From Phoronis australis (Eukaryota; Phoronida; Phoronidae), in contig NMRA01000004.1 in the NCBI GenBank assembly GCA_002633005.1, forward strand, positions 941,066 to 1,005,065: a DNA stretch of 64,000 nucleotides, in the 5' to 3' direction. Both the position numbers and the translations under genes were made by a program. Positions 39,201 to 52,184 of this stretch are shown piece after piece (the stretch's first letter is position 1; each line of letters opens with the position of its first letter). The notes under the pieces are model-generated. The model was not told the DNA's origin. It ran no database searches and saw only the letters and a list, made by a program, of their open reading frames with translations.

Positions 39201-41482
39201 GTCAGCAAGCAGCATGCATTCAAACACGGCTCTCGCTCACCTAAGGGGAAAGCCAACTTCATCTCTGTCACCAACAATTGGCTCAGTTCCTACCCCTCAA
39301 GTAGCCAAGATTTCATTTTGCATACCTCAAGGGGACTTTTTTATTCATTGGAGGGGATTTTTTTGGTCTGATGATGGTAATTCTGTGTGGTTTTCAAAAA
39401 TTTTTCTTCGGGGGAATGGAGTGGGCATTCGGCTTCAAAATGGAGGCATCGAGGGCCCAGTCAAATATGGAGTGTATGTTGGTGCATCAAATTGTCACGG
39501 CATGGAATAATTTATATTTATCTGCACAGAATGTACTGAATATAGAGGACAACTGAAACTTTATTGATTTCATCTTTTCCCTGGTGCCTTCAACTACAGC
39601 ACAGTCGTGGACTTTCCCATACCCCAAGGATGCACAATTTGTCAAGAAAATGATATAATCAACTAATACAAAGGAATCTAATTACACCTAATTACCAGCA
39701 GATAGACACCAGCGTGTCAGTGATCTGAAATCTCAAGAGAAAGTGAATTCGCAATTTAACTAAAAGAAAATTGGACCAAAAATCAATAACAAAATTAACT
39801 TAATAACCTATTCACTGATGTGGATGAAAAGATTGCCCAGGAACGAGAAGGGTTTTTACATTCAACTTCCAATGTTTAAATTTCATGAAAAGAACTCTTG
39901 AGAAGTATGTTTTGAGATTACAACGACATGCACCGGAGTCACACCTGTCGGGACTTGTTGAGATTTCACCAGAACTTAAATCGAATTTTAGTCAAAATGA
40001 AATGGATACTTAGTCATGGTTCTGTGCGGCCAATCTTTGCCAAATTTTGAGGTTGTGCAGTTTATTTTGAAAACTCCGATAGCATGTATTTGCACCCAAG
40101 TTTGGTTAAACATGGATCTCTATACAGATAAAATGACTGCCATATGTACCAAAAACCAAGGTAAGGCAACAGCTCTGCAAATTCCAACATTCTTTAATTT
40201 TTTAGTTTCCAAAAACTTTTCTGTTAATTTGAACATGATGCAACGGTCCGCAATTTTACATTCTACTCATTCAAGACTGCCTCTACAATGTGCCATAAGT
40301 TTTCACAAACTATATGGACAATTCATATGCCCAACAAAGTTCCTACGAAAGAAGAGCCTTTACTTGAGAAGCCAAAATACCAGAGGCGATTTTAACTTTT
40401 AGTTTCTAATCGTTTTGTACAGATGCCCTATAATATTTCCAAACAATCTACATTTATTTTCCTCACCCCTCTTAAAAGTTTGTTCAAATGAAGGCTTCTT
40501 ATATCCCAAAAAGCATTTATTAAGTTCGTACTCTTACAATGAGGGAAGTTCACGGAAGCCTTACTCAGCCTTATCTCTCTCTTGGTGTATTTCCCTTGAG
40601 AGACATCAACTTATTACAGAGTGCAATGCCTTGATATTCATTAGCACTGGTAATGAAGTCATTGAAAAATGTATTTTACACACTCTTTATAGCTGAGAAA
40701 CGGAACAACATTAACACATCTTGTCACAAAGCCCTGCATAAGTTTTGAACTGAATAATTCAATGGATGTCTAGTGAGAAATGTGCAAGACTTCGGTTGCG
40801 AAAACCGTGCACTCGAGGTCTCGACACTAGTAGCAAATGTGTGACCTTCACATAAAGTGTGGGACTAACATTCAGCTCAAAACAAAGAAATGTACTAGCG
40901 GAATAAAAACTCACTTTTCTGGTTACAAGAATTGAAGGGCGCTGACCTCTTGTCTCAATCAGTTTCAAACACCGTCATGTACCAGGAAAATACAATTCAG
41001 TGGCACTGTTGAGTGTGCCAGATATCTGACATACTCCTTCTTCTAGAAATGCTGCAACACCTATAGATGGCGCTAGAAATGACCGACCGAAACATAACAG
41101 GCTACAGGTTGGTAGAAATGACCGACCGAAACATAGTGCCAACCTAAACGGGCTACAGGTTGGTAGAAATGACGAATAAACCAAACTTTTGCTTCTTAGA
41201 TGGAGCGCGGCTGATAGTCAATTTGAGCAACAGATGAGCAGGCATGCACTGTGAATTTCACGAACATCACAATAAAATTATTCCATTATCACATTGAAAT
41301 TTGAACTCTGGAAATGTATACCAATATCACAACACTTGTAGATGTATAATTTGACTGCGGAGACAGAACTTACGCGAAACACTAAATGCGAATACACTGG
41401 GGTGCTCCTTCATCAATCTTTTGACCAGTGTTGACTTTCCTGAGCCACTTGGTCCACTGAACACAAGAGGCTTCAAGCTCAT
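33253..41482 (-). CDS. GUK1: Guanylate kinase
   Basis: Minus-strand exons join in phase: 41374-41509 (initiator ATG at 41482-41480), 37196-37334, 35775-35913, 35041-35125, 33897-33982 and a final exon at 33253-33456. The product starts [20 protein letters not shown], with the P-loop GPSGSGKS at residues 10-17. It continues with [18 protein letters not shown] (GMP-binding region), [35 protein letters not shown] (Walker B-like DVD), FVKPPS, then [18 protein letters not shown] (lid arginines) and DYTIVNDDL. Family knowledge: it phosphorylates GMP to GDP with ATP. The first five exons give 186 residues, close to a normal animal enzyme of about 197. The last exon stays open for 67 more codons, so the C-terminus is longer than expected or a further splice is missed. 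The first coding exon is also open upstream of the ATG (see 45596-45637). Confidence 0.94.
34325..34954. repeat. 45-bp minisatellite, exactly 14 copies
   Basis: Fourteen units of 45 bp fill exactly 630 bp. Each begins AATTGCATCATATCATACTA and ends ATTGACCAGGGCTTGT. Only the first unit differs noticeably (GCTAGTG for ACTAGTG). The array lies in the GUK1 intron between exons 33897-33982 and 35041-35125. Its near-zero divergence indicates recent amplification, or copies collapsed or extended in the assembly. Confidence 0.97.
37853..38000. mobile_element. MITE-like element, 148 bp, CAGGGGCGGATCCAG termini
   Basis: The left terminus CAGGGGCGGATCCAGGATTT and right terminus CTAAATCCGCCACTG form an imperfect inverted repeat of about 15 bp. 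The direct repeat AACAC flanks it on both sides (37848-37852 and 38001-38005), fitting a target-site duplication. There is no coding capacity. Such GGCGGATCCAG ends recur in non-autonomous DNA transposons of many invertebrates; the superfamily cannot be fixed here. It lies in a GUK1 intron. Confidence 0.7.
38165..39015. repeat. Pair of similar 45-bp direct repeats about 800 bp apart
   Basis: TTTTTCATAATGGCACTCTC followed by TTCTAGAGTAATGAGAG near 38170 recurs in diverged form as TTTTCATATTGGCGCTCTCC followed by AGAGTAATGAGAG near 38966. The sequence between holds no supported gene. The repeats could be ends of an old insertion or two copies of a dispersed element. Confidence 0.4.
41066..41178. 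repeat. Short tandem repeat, about 45-50 bp, 2.5 copies
   Basis: GAAATGACCGACCGAAACAT occurs twice, each followed by a GGCTACAGGTTGGTAGAAAT segment, with an insertion of AGTGCCAACCTAAAC in the second unit. It lies about 200 bp on the 3' side (minus-strand sense) of the first GUK1 coding exon. Confidence 0.75.
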
Positions 41483-43779
41483 GTTTGTATGCAAGTAATG
41501 GCGACTGCCCTGCAACGGAAGAAACAATCACAAATAAATCCACGGGCAATTCCATTTGTGACAGACGTACAATCAGAGAAAATTTTTATCAATTGTGAAA
41601 AAAATGTTTTAATCCTAGGAAAATAATTAATACATCATTTGTTAGGTCTCATTGATAGCTTTCAAACCATGTATCCCTTTTCTCCTATCTTTTAACCTGA
41701 CTGTGAAAATTGCCTTTAAAGTGGTGCGACGGATGTACGCAGAGAATTTGAATGTTTGAAAAAAACTTTTCTAACATTAATTTTCTGCGGGTTGCATTTA
41801 GTTACAATTTTTTGTTTTATATGATTTACCAGAATTTTTGCAAAGTACAACAAAAAAATTTTTTGATGATATCTTCTAAAAAAATTTTGTCAGACAGCTC
41901 AATGTAGGTTGAGTGAGTGTGACAGACATACGTGATGAACGTACGCTCTGAATTTCTAGTATTAAATTGCTTGTTGTGACTAAGATATCATTTCAGAATA
42001 ATTCATACTTTGGCAGTATTTAAGCTGTATTGGTCTTTTGCAACTGATTCAATGTTTTGTAATCAAAATCCACCAATTGACCTTTTGGACGAAATCATCA
42101 CATGTAGGCCTATGCTAGGAATGCACTGTATGATATTAACTTTTCAATACATCTGATTAAAGATATAAAACAACCTCCTAAAATCCTCACTGCCCTTCAA
42201 AGATGGTAAGCAATATAGATGGGAATGAGAGTGGTAACCATTTTGAATAACATCTGTTGGTTATCAGGAAAACCGTTTTTATGCTAATTTAATATTAAGA
42301 AGTAAATGTGACTGTCAAAATATAAAATGTTAAAGTTTAAAAAATAATAATCATCATTTCTAAATGACAATTTAATCTCGTCAAAGCTCAGCAGAAAAAA
42401 TAGTCTCATTCCTAAGATGATTGCAAGATCAAAGTTCTTGTTTTAACAAAAATGTGTAAGATAATGAAATCGTTTCATACAAGCCACCCAAGCCACTGTA
42501 AAGCACAAGAGTGACTATAGTCAGTGAGAGTGTGACAAAAGTGCTCATTAAAGTAGTTGACAGGTTGCTACCACTTAAAAATGCCCAGCATCGGCTTTTT
42601 CAACTCAAAACAAAACATAGCAGTTCACAGCAGAAATGGAACGTTCACTTGATTCCAGCGCAACAGCAACTTGACATGTTTTCCTTTAGGTTGTTATTTA
42701 TACTCCATAACACCTTTGGAATTCTTTTATAGGAATATTTTGCATCTTGAGTTTTCCAAAAGCTAAGTATTTTTTTACAAAGACAGGGAGCAACAGAAAA
42801 ACAACAAGTTCATTAAATTAACATTTTGTTTCATTTACTTTTTACAATGTGGTCCATCAGTCTGATTTTAACACCTTGAACTTTACTAAGAATAACTCCA
42901 TGATACTGTAAATCATAACTTTTCAGCAAATACTTTTGAAATTGAAAAAGTCCAAAGCATCTAGTTTAAATCTTTAGCAACTCCTTTGCTTGATTTTTAA
43001 AGCTGTCTTTGCAATCATGATATTTAACCGTTTTAAGGTTCTTAGGTGTGAGATACATTTTACCTTCTTAAAGTTTATAAAGTAAAAATAAGACCTAGGG
43101 TTATTTTTATTGGCTGAAAAGTTGTAATTTCATGGCTGTGAGGGACGTATGTGACGGACATACAAATTTTCCATAGGTCTGACACACAATTTCTGACTTA
43201 ACGAATAATCCCTGGGATCTAAAATTTTGGTCAATACTAGTGAAATACCCAGAATTGGCTTATTTATGAGAACAATTACCAACACACATGAAAATTGAGC
43301 TAATTTTTTCGGATCAAGTGACCCCAAAAACTGGGTCCGTTTAGGCTATAGAAAATTCAAATATGAGCCATGAAACTAGACACTGGGCTTTCTGATGACA
43401 CCAGAAATGTTAATTTAGATGCAAGTTTAATTATTTGTCTCGAGGTTGACCTTTTCATGGAATTGCCACCGACATTAAAATATGAAAATATGTCTTTAAT
43501 GCTCTGAAACTCTAAAGTGTGCTAAACCACCGAAGTGTAGCCTACAAGTTTGTCGAGTAACAGAACAATTGTGGGGGAAGACTACCCACCAAGTGCCTTT
43601 TTATGACACAGTGAGTAAGTGTTCTTTAGTTGAACCCTTTCTAATTATTCCTCAAGTGAGAATTCAATGGTGGGGAAGCAATGAGAATTAGATTAAACCA
43701 CTACACAATTTGGGACAGGTCTCCCATCTGTGCTGTCGCCTCTCAGTGTGGCTGGCAGATCGGTGACCTCCCCACAATC

Positions 43780-44420
43780 CTTTGTACATTTTTGTTTGTC
43801 CTTGACCACACTGACTGTAGTGGCATTCAATCTTCAATTTTGTTGATGGAACAAAGGACTTTTCGAAAAAAGTGTTGACTGTGGGAGTGTTTGTTCAAGT
43901 TGGAAGGATTTAAAGGGTAGTGGTCTTATAGGTGGTTCCTTGAATTTAAAGTGATATCAGAACCATGCAAGTACTTCCACTGAATAATAAGCCGAGTGAC
44001 TTTTCATCAGGGACCCGCATATCTCTGACTATTACCATTAAAGATAGTAACTGCCATCAAAGATGTCTACACACAAACGAAACACATGTATCAACGGAAT
44101 TTTGATAGTTTAGCCAAGGTTAAGTGAAATTTGCAGAAAAAAGTCCAGCATACAGTATTGATTATTATGCACCGATGCTTACAAGAAGGACTAGGAGTAC
44201 TAGGAGAGAGTACACCCTAACGTAGCCCATACGCCGGATGATTTTCTGAAAATTATGCTTAACCCTGGCCAAACTAAGAAAGTTATATGTACCCTTCAAG
44301 TGGAAATGGACACATTTGGGGTAGCTGATCTTTAAACACCCCCGCAATCAACATTTCTTTCCGAATAATCCTTCATTCAGTTACCAAAATCAGGAACTGA
44401 GCCATTTCTGTTTTGATTGC
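43780..44420. mobile_element. Degenerate family A palindromic repeat
   Basis: The segment near 43845-43915 (CTTTTCGAAAAAAGTGTTG, TGTTTGTTCAAGTTGG) is related to the right half of the element at 11035-11402. The segment near 44340-44400 (CGAATAATCCTTCATTCAGT) is related to its left half in the same orientation as 44870-44940. The two face each other across about 400 bp and are much diverged, with other sequence between. Confidence 0.5.
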
Positions 44421-44769
44421 AAGAAAAATTTTAAATCACATCAAGGTCGACCTCCATGACCTCGGGCACAATTAAGCCAATCACTAAACGTTGTACACTA
44501 GTGAACTACAAGTAGCTGCCTGACAGTTTGCCAGTGCTTGAAACATGGCCACCAGGGTTGCACCTTTCACACCTGGACATGAATGAAGAGACGTAACAAA
44601 AAGAAATCTTAATTATTTAAATATAAGTTCGTGTTGGAAGGAATTACATGACATCAATGGCTTCCTAACATGTCCCTCTGTGCTAGACAGTACCACCATC
44701 TCAACAGGCTGCAGTAGAGATGGTGGCCATTTCATAGGCCCTCCATACGATGGAAGCTTTCGATGAATT

Positions 44770-44965
44770 ATGCCCTCACATTGATTGAACCGTCAACATC
44801 GTGTTACTGTAAGTACCTTTAGCACATAGAAGGAGACCTTAGGAGACCGGTGAGATTTTTAATTCCTTCCAACGGAAACAACTACTCCTGCAATCAAATT
44901 TTTTTTGAATAGTCCTTCATTTAGTTGCCGAAATCGGCAGCTAGTCATTTTTACAAGTTTGCTCG
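44770..44965. mobile_element. Family A half-copy
   Basis: CACATTGATTGAACCGTCAA, TGTAAGTACCTTTAGCACAT, TTCCTTCCAACGGAAACAAC and GAATAGTCCTTCATTTAGTT follow the same order and spacing as the left half of the palindrome at 11035-11217. The right half is missing. Confidence 0.6.
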
Positions 44966-45595
44966 CAACAGGGGATGCGACATGCCACAGTTGAGAAGCT
45001 CAGAACAGGTATTGTCCACCTCTGTAAGCTCAAAGGTAGGCCTACTTATAGCAACATGACTTAAGTCAGCATGAGGATAACTTGCTGAAAAGCTTCCAGT
45101 GTATGGTGGCCCAATGGGATGATCGCCATCTGAGTCCGTTCCGCTGGCCAGATCAGACGGTACAAGCCCGGCAAAAGCAAAATGTTTAAGGAAGACAATT
45201 AAAAATCAAAAGACCCTTTATTCTCCGTCATGACGCCATGACGGCCGAGCCAAAGCCAAATTCGTCATTAAAGTAGAAAATCAGATAAGATCCCTCCGCT
45301 CGTCACCGTAATCAACGACGGTGTAAGCAAACTAAAGTGCGTGCTGGTCGAATCAGCCAGTCAAGACAGTGATCTACGCCCATCTCATGCCTCGTTAGTC
45401 GTAGCCGTAGGCCTACGACGCGTAGGAAGCCACGCACCCGCGAAAAGCAAGAACGTGTAATCTGATAAATCTTTGAAGATGTAACCAACAGTTCAGCCTA
45501 AAACACACTGCTCGTGTAAAAAATATATCACTTTTGACAGCGAGAAAATTTTATCGATGCCTTAAGCTGAGAGAAGGCGACAACGTGTCACTCAC

Positions 45596-45637
45596 CTGGA
45601 ATGTTTGGGAAATAATAAAGCGAACACAGCAACGCAT
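45596..45637 (-). CDS. GUK1: Candidate 5' coding exon of GUK1 adding a mitochondrial-type leader
   Basis: ATG at 45637-45635 opens MRCCVRFIISQTFQ and ends exactly at a strong donor (CCAG|GTGAGTG; GT at 45595-45594) in phase 0. The next GUK1 exon begins at 41509 after TTCCGTTGCAG, also phase 0, and is open upstream of its own ATG, reading GSRHYLHTN. Joining them adds 23 residues before MSLKPL. This leader has three arginines, hydrophobic and hydroxylated residues and no acidic residue, typical of a mitochondrial presequence. A human GUK1 isoform also has an N-terminal extension. There is no transcript evidence here, and the exon could instead be 5' UTR with initiation at 41482. Confidence 0.5.
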
Positions 45638-45894
45638 TGAATTTTGTTTTTTTCTTTGCCGCTGATGTCGCTGGTGCGGATCAGAGCGCCTTCTAGTGGG
45701 AAAGTCAGCCGTTACTGGCATAACAATATCTGATGTCTGGTGGCTGTGAGTTTTTGAGACTGCTAGATACAACATCATTTGGTTCTCCGTCAAAGATGAA
45801 GGAAACCGGTATATTTAAACCAATTCTGGATATGAAAATCGTGATTTTTCTGCTTCGAAAACTAGCGTAACCGGGGGGCTAAGTGGTTCACTAA

Positions 45895-46450
45895 ATGGGG
45901 TCCGCCTCAGAGAAACAAAAAAACGAAAAATGAAGAGACCGTGACAAATGTCCACTAAAAAGGCAGAAATTCAGCGAATGCACAATTCATAGCTGTGAAC
46001 GTATCCAGTTTTTTTTTTTTTTTTGTAAAAGGTCCACATTCTCCAAAAATTCAAACCCCCCTCTATATCAGACTGGATCATAGTGCGCGCATGTGTAACA
46101 TGATAGGAAAGATAAATCATTAGACAGTGATCACCACTGATGCTCGCACCCGGCAGGGTCGTAGACCGGAGCAAGGTTCGGGGGCATGGCTCGTCAAACG
46201 CCAGCACCTCATTTCACAAAGTGGGAAAAAAGTCCGCCTCAGTGAAACAAAATTTCAAAAAAGTAGATAAAACGAGACAAAAGTCCACTAGGTAGGAATT
46301 ACAAAAGTTTGGCGAATGCACAATTCACGTTTCCCTGAACGCCCCCCCCCCCNTTCTAAAACATCCTCCCCCATTTTTAAGATGGGTGCGCGCATGATCA
46401 CAGACATGCCACGGCATACTCGAGCCATGATAGAACTCTATCCCTGCAGT
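45895..46450. repeat. Diverged direct repeat of about 200-300 bp
   Basis: GTCCGCCTCAGAGAAACAAA near 45900 and GTCCGCCTCAGTGAAACAAA near 46231 each lead, about 75 bp later, into GCGAATGCACAATTCA (45975 and 46311). A homopolymer-rich stretch follows (poly-T near 46010, poly-C with an N near 46350) and then GTGCGCGCATG. The segment lies just upstream (minus-strand sense) of the candidate GUK1 5' exon. The poly-C run and N suggest a sequencing difficulty. Confidence 0.6.
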
Positions 46451-49400
46451 GGAATGTCAATTCTGATCTCGCGGCCGCCGTGTGACTGGAGGTTGCATTA
46501 CGTATGCGTTAGAGTTGTTTGCATTTGTTTGTTCCGCTGTGTACTTGCTATGGAATTTACTGTCATTAAAACTTTTTGCAACTCCTCCGCTTTTCAACCG
46601 AATCGCATCAGAGCCATTTCATTAGAAAGCCCTTTGTCAGTTTTTGACGATTAAGACCGGAAGCAAAAGATAAACAATAAGTAATTATCATTTCGCATAC
46701 GTGACTCATTTGAAAATATTTTTTAATTCTAAAAACCAAGTGTTACCAAAATGAGAAAAATAACAGCGTGTGGTACGTGTAACATAAAAAATGAATCAGA
46801 TAGGTTATATAAATATTTATTAAATAACTTCAATGCTCCAAAAAACTTCTACCCTATCAAGACAAAGGATAGAATATGGATTCCTCACACTTGCTATGGA
46901 TAATATAGTCAGGCATTCATCCAAAATTATGCATCTTCACGTGCATATATTGTGATTAACTGCACCTTTGGTGCCGTTTGATGAAGTTATACTGTTCAGT
47001 AAAAATTCAGAATGCAGTGACCTTACGAAAAATGCCGAGCGATAAACTACTCCAAGTATCTATCCGAAATTAGTAGACACAGGTTTTCTGATAGAGAAAA
47101 AAATGGGTGAATATCTATCACGTAGCTTTGAAATGCACCATATATAGCTCATCACATTGTTTGCAGTGTAGGACTTTTCATCAAAGGTTCTTCAAAAGTT
47201 AATGACCTCGATTATGTATACAACAGACAACGGAACATAGTTTTGCGACTGTTATGTTACTAAAGAAAACGGACCTCTGGATAATAATCATATTCATAAA
47301 AAGAGACGTTGTTATTTTGAACACCTGCTGTTGCCACGTTCAACATTTAACGGAACAGCTGGATTGAAAAGAGGGGCTTCAGGATAACTGAGGGACATCT
47401 GGATCTAAGCCAAAACGTGGTGAGGCGAAATGTTCGCAGCAACAAAAAGACATACCGACAACATTTTACTTTTTCGTCGAACGGGATATGAAACACCCAA
47501 AAATGCCCTACAGAGTTAATTGTTGTTGTTTTTATAATTGAATGGAAAACTGAGGGTGCCGCAAAAAACATGAAACGTTCGCTATTTTTTTCTTTAAAAT
47601 AGAGCGGGAAAATATGGCCATGTCGCTTGGGAAATTACAATATTACCGGTATCAGATAATATGTCGATTTGGCCGTGTGTCAAAAAAACGGCGCGTTTAG
47701 ATGGTGTGGCGAATGGCAGAAAAACTTCAAAAAATTGAGACAGCCCACCGTGAGCGGGGCAACTGTACGCTGTCAGCATCACGAAGTACTGAACTGAGTT
47801 CCTTTACAAGATAAACTTTTCATTTTTTCAATCATATTTCACTGGTATAGGCAAATACATATAGATACAGTAGGCCTACTTCTCAGAAATCTTGCCTAAA
47901 CCGTCAGGCCTCATGTAATGTAACTTCTTACAGTGACATACTGTAACATGATTTTAACACCCAAAAATGTCTTGTTGAAAAACTCCTGGCATGTACATTG
48001 TCATAGGTTGTCGAAAGTGGTTCTACTGGGATTCTTATGGTTTACAATATCGTAACCGACCTCCTGTTACTGTAGGATTATGACTGAGATGCAAATTTTA
48101 TGACAGTACAAAGTCTAATTTAGGTTTTTGTTTTTAAGTCAGACCAACAGGGCGGAATGCAACTTTAAAGGCATTACATATAGGTCGTTCTCGCACCTTA
48201 TTAGTGGGTAAATGACAGATATTTATGGGATTTTGGAATTTCAAAAGTAAAAACTATTGTCCATCTGGCGAACCACTTCGTCACACCCAGGTGGCACAAC
48301 ATGCCAGCATTACAACATTGCCCACGTCCGTGTTTTTTTTAGAGTTCCACCCTCACTGAACATCATGACTGACCTGATTTGTGACCCCTACGGACATATT
48401 TCCAGCGACCATGTGCGGCACCACGGTTTTGTGAACGATGAGAAATAAATTTGCATCACGCCTGTCCCCCTACATTTGCCTATTGTACAAAAATCATGTA
48501 AACTGTCAGAGACATCGATGCTTTTCATTAACTAAACGTACACTGTAGAGTCTCGTGTGAGTGTTGCAAATCATAACAAAGACCAGCAACACGCGTCCTG
48601 CATGATTCTTCAATTTTTACTTGTATGACGATCGTGGTGATTTACTGTGAGGACCGTTACCTGTATAATGTACAGTACTCAGTTTTTTTGTGAAATTGGC
48701 CTCGATCAAATTGCTGCTTAGTCAAAATAGGTGCGTATTCTGGCCTTGGAAAGAACTACGGCGTGATCTGAATTTTTATCTTAGCCTGAAGAAACTGATA
48801 AGTAATAAACTATGTATACGTACTCTCTGACCCAAATGAGATCAAAGAACAAGACCCGAAGTGACCTAAATCAAAACGTGTACATGTATTTTTGACAGAA
48901 AGCATGGGTTTATGGCCGCTTTAAAAGCTGTAAAGTTAATTGAACGTGTCAAGCTTTATAACGCCAAGTGGACTAAATCGAAACTTTTTTTTCTTTTTTT
49001 GACAAAATGCATGCGTTTAATCCGGCTTTAAGTTTTTTAAGTTTGATGTACAGACCAGAATCGGTTCGGAAATTGAAGGGACTGGTTCCCGCGGCACTGT
49101 ACCAAGCGAAATTCATCAAGTTGGTCATTACGGTGGAAGGTGCAATAGCGTCGACATTTGTGTCCAGTCGGGGTTTAACTTGATCCAAAGTACTGTGACA
49201 AAAGGGGTGTGCCTGAAAGTGCGAATTTTATGAGGAACCTAATATCTTTGTCCCCCGGCAGCCAAGTTTTTCCTCTCACGGTTATGGACCTTCGGTATCT
49301 GGAAAGTGGCCATTGTCAAACTCCTCCGTCTTAAGGAAACAGATCGGTTGGCGTCACTGACATACATGTAGGCAGTAAATCAAGTGGGCAAAGAGAAAGT

Positions 49401-52180
49401 CTTCTGAGCATGACCAAAGCTGTAACGTCGAGGCGAATTCAGTCGTCTATGGACCCATACATGCTGATCCTTTCCGCCAATAGAGAAAAAGTAATTGTCA
49501 ATATGCAAATTTTACGCTAACAGCATGTACGTGGACGAAAAAGAGTACAATCTATCCAGCGAAGTCCTTGGCACATCAAAGGCTTGATGGCACCGTCATG
49601 CACACGATCAACATGAATGTTTTTACGACATTGAAACGTAAATAGTAGCAGTCTTTGAAATTTTAACATCGATGCATTATAAGAGAATTTAGCAAATAGG
49701 TTTTCTTCAGCATCGCGGCTAAGTCACGAGTATTTTAATTAAAATTTGTGAATGGATTAAGACGGGTTAGTCACAGTCTGGTTTGGGCTCGCTCAGGCGT
49801 TGGGGTAATAAAACCCCAAATGTTAGCGTACGAGTTGTCTCATGTTATATTTGCAATAAAATATGTAATTGCGGGTTGTTTTTTTCACTTAACTAATTGT
49901 GTGCCATTTTAACAATTAAGCAAATTAAAGTGAATGCTTGAAGGTTTTATAAACCAGTATTTACCTACCTAAACTTGTATATAGGCCTATATGCCAGCCA
50001 TTGCGAATGCCGGTTTAAAGTTGTTGGTTGTCAAGCTCGACTTTGTTCGACGATGTGTATTAGCATTGAAATCTATTTTTCCCTAACAAGAAGACTCGTA
50101 CACCGCCCACTCCCAAAGCGCATATTTTGTGCAAATCGCGATAACTGTCACAGTAAATGAGCCTTATAAGTGAAGCCAGAAATTTTCCCCAAATAAACCC
50201 TTATTCTTGTGGCAAGTACATGACGATATTTTTTTTTATTACGAAATGAATGAAATCTCAAACATTTGGTGTAACTGTAATTTCCATACATCATTAGTTG
50301 TAGTTCCACTAACATCCTTGCTGGTGGAGAGCTTTATGCTTCTGGAACGCTGTCGTTTCGCTTTGAAAGTTTTCTTTCAAAAAACATTCACAAATCTTCT
50401 GGTTTAGCGCTATCCAACAAGGCCGACTTAGAGGGAGCCTGCTCCACCCGCCTCCATAGCATGACAAAAACTGATGACACTGTTTTTCAGGACTATCGCG
50501 TTATTGTAGTCCGCCCTCGCTGCTCTAGACCCCCGTGGTGACTTACATAGAGGAGTAGCCAACATACAGAGTTTCTAAATCAGTTATAAACGCCTTTGGG
50601 ACCCGAGGGGTCCGACACCCCTCCCCCCTCCGAACGCTATATGTAAAAAGCTAATGTAACAACGCCTGTAGCACAATATTAAGCCAATCATAATATTCCT
50701 CTTTTAAGAATGGTAAAATTGGAAAAATATGATGGCGTCTGCAAACCTGTGTCTGGCTCAATAAAAAGGATTGAACTAATAATGAAGTATCCTAAAGTTG
50801 TACCTCTTCCCGAAAACGACAGCCTGGATAACACAGAGTAAATATTATACATGTAGACAGACCGGCATGTTCCAAGGCTCCCGAGTATTTGAATTAAAAT
50901 CCCCCTAAACTAATAAAGAAATCGAAAATTGAAAACTTGATCATTCACTGTAGGTTTCGTGGAGAACTCCAACTTTAAAGTTTCTCGTGTCATACGAATA
51001 CCAGTCGTCTACCGCCGCCGATCGACTCGGGGACCAACATGGCGGGATCGCTTCATCAGTTAATCCGTCGGAACTGAGGAGCAAGTTCCTAATAATTTCC
51101 AGAGTCACGTCGGAGGCACCGGAGCTATTTTATGTCGCATCCCATACAATGCTCGCCGATTCATTAACGTCCAGCTCAATGCCACACAATGGAGAAATAT
51201 TTGTTTTGGACCAGCACTGAGTAGTCATGAACCCATGACACTTTTGTATAGCCGGGATCTGTTTAGTTTCCAGGCTAAAATTGGACATGTGTCAATCTGA
51301 TTTGTTATCATCGAAATTCCAACAGACTCATTGAAAATCACCAAATGTACGTTTATTTTAGACGCACGCTGTTCACAAAGCAATTAACAGAATTCTAGGC
51401 TCAAAATGCAACAGGAATCGATTGGATAGCTACTGAACACATCTTGCTGAACATCAACTTTAGAAAAGAAACATTTTACTACAGCACACCCTATCAAGCT
51501 AAAATTGAAGTACATTCATACACAAACGTACATATAGCATACCTCATAGGTTAAACAGGACGCCATTTCCTGGAAAACTAATCCCTGAAATCCGTTTAAC
51601 CAGTGATGCATTGTCACTAATCTAAATTACCTGTTGACATGAAATTAGTCGCACTGAGGTACAGATGGTCATAGAACGTATAAATTATGATTTAAATTGG
51701 TACAAAATTACAACTAGTAGGTAATACATTCCAAACAACGACAACGACTATTAGACACTAATCGACCAATAGAAAATGTCTATAAAAATGAACACACGAC
51801 TGAATTGATACAGTGATATACATGTAGCTGTCGGTACTTCAAGTATTTGTGAAGGAAACGTTAAGGGAACATCATTGGCCATCAGTCCCAGCGGTCGTAG
51901 CCTAACTCTTCTGCTGTAGTAGTTCAATTTCAGTCGATAAATAGCATCAATTTAAAAATATTTAACGGGTAAAATCGCCGTGGTTGAATTCAACGAATGT
52001 CTATGAAACAACAGAGAGAATTGTCGATTTCTAATATAAGTTAAAAAACATCAGGTTTTGTCGCTTAATAACCTTGGCCAAAGCTAATCATTTCAAGAAC
52101 TCTACCTCGTCCAGTAGTAAATTTAGAGACGCTGAGCTTAGCTAATAGCGAAATATATCAAATAAACACAGAAAAATGGG
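46451..52180. other. About 5.7 kb without a recognised gene
   Basis: This stretch lies between the GUK1 5' region and the ACE-like 3' end. Several frames of 60-77 codons are open but none has a recognisable domain, splice context or homologue I can name. The best of them, plus strand 50987-51220 (77 codons), lies in locally GC-richer sequence with a CCAACATGGCGGG start-like site in another frame. It could be an exon of an unrecognised gene or chance. Part of the segment may be the GUK1 promoter region or the ACE-like 3' flank. Confidence 0.4.
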
Positions 52181-52184
52181 AACT

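Noticed and set aside
39072-39371. 99-codon plus-strand frame inside a GUK1 intron
   Set aside because: No known motif; it overlaps other open frames and repeat-like sequence, so chance is the simplest explanation.
50987-51220. 77-codon plus-strand frame in locally GC-richer DNA
   Set aside because: No recognisable domain, and no splice partner or homologue I can name. Kept only as a note in the gene-poor region.
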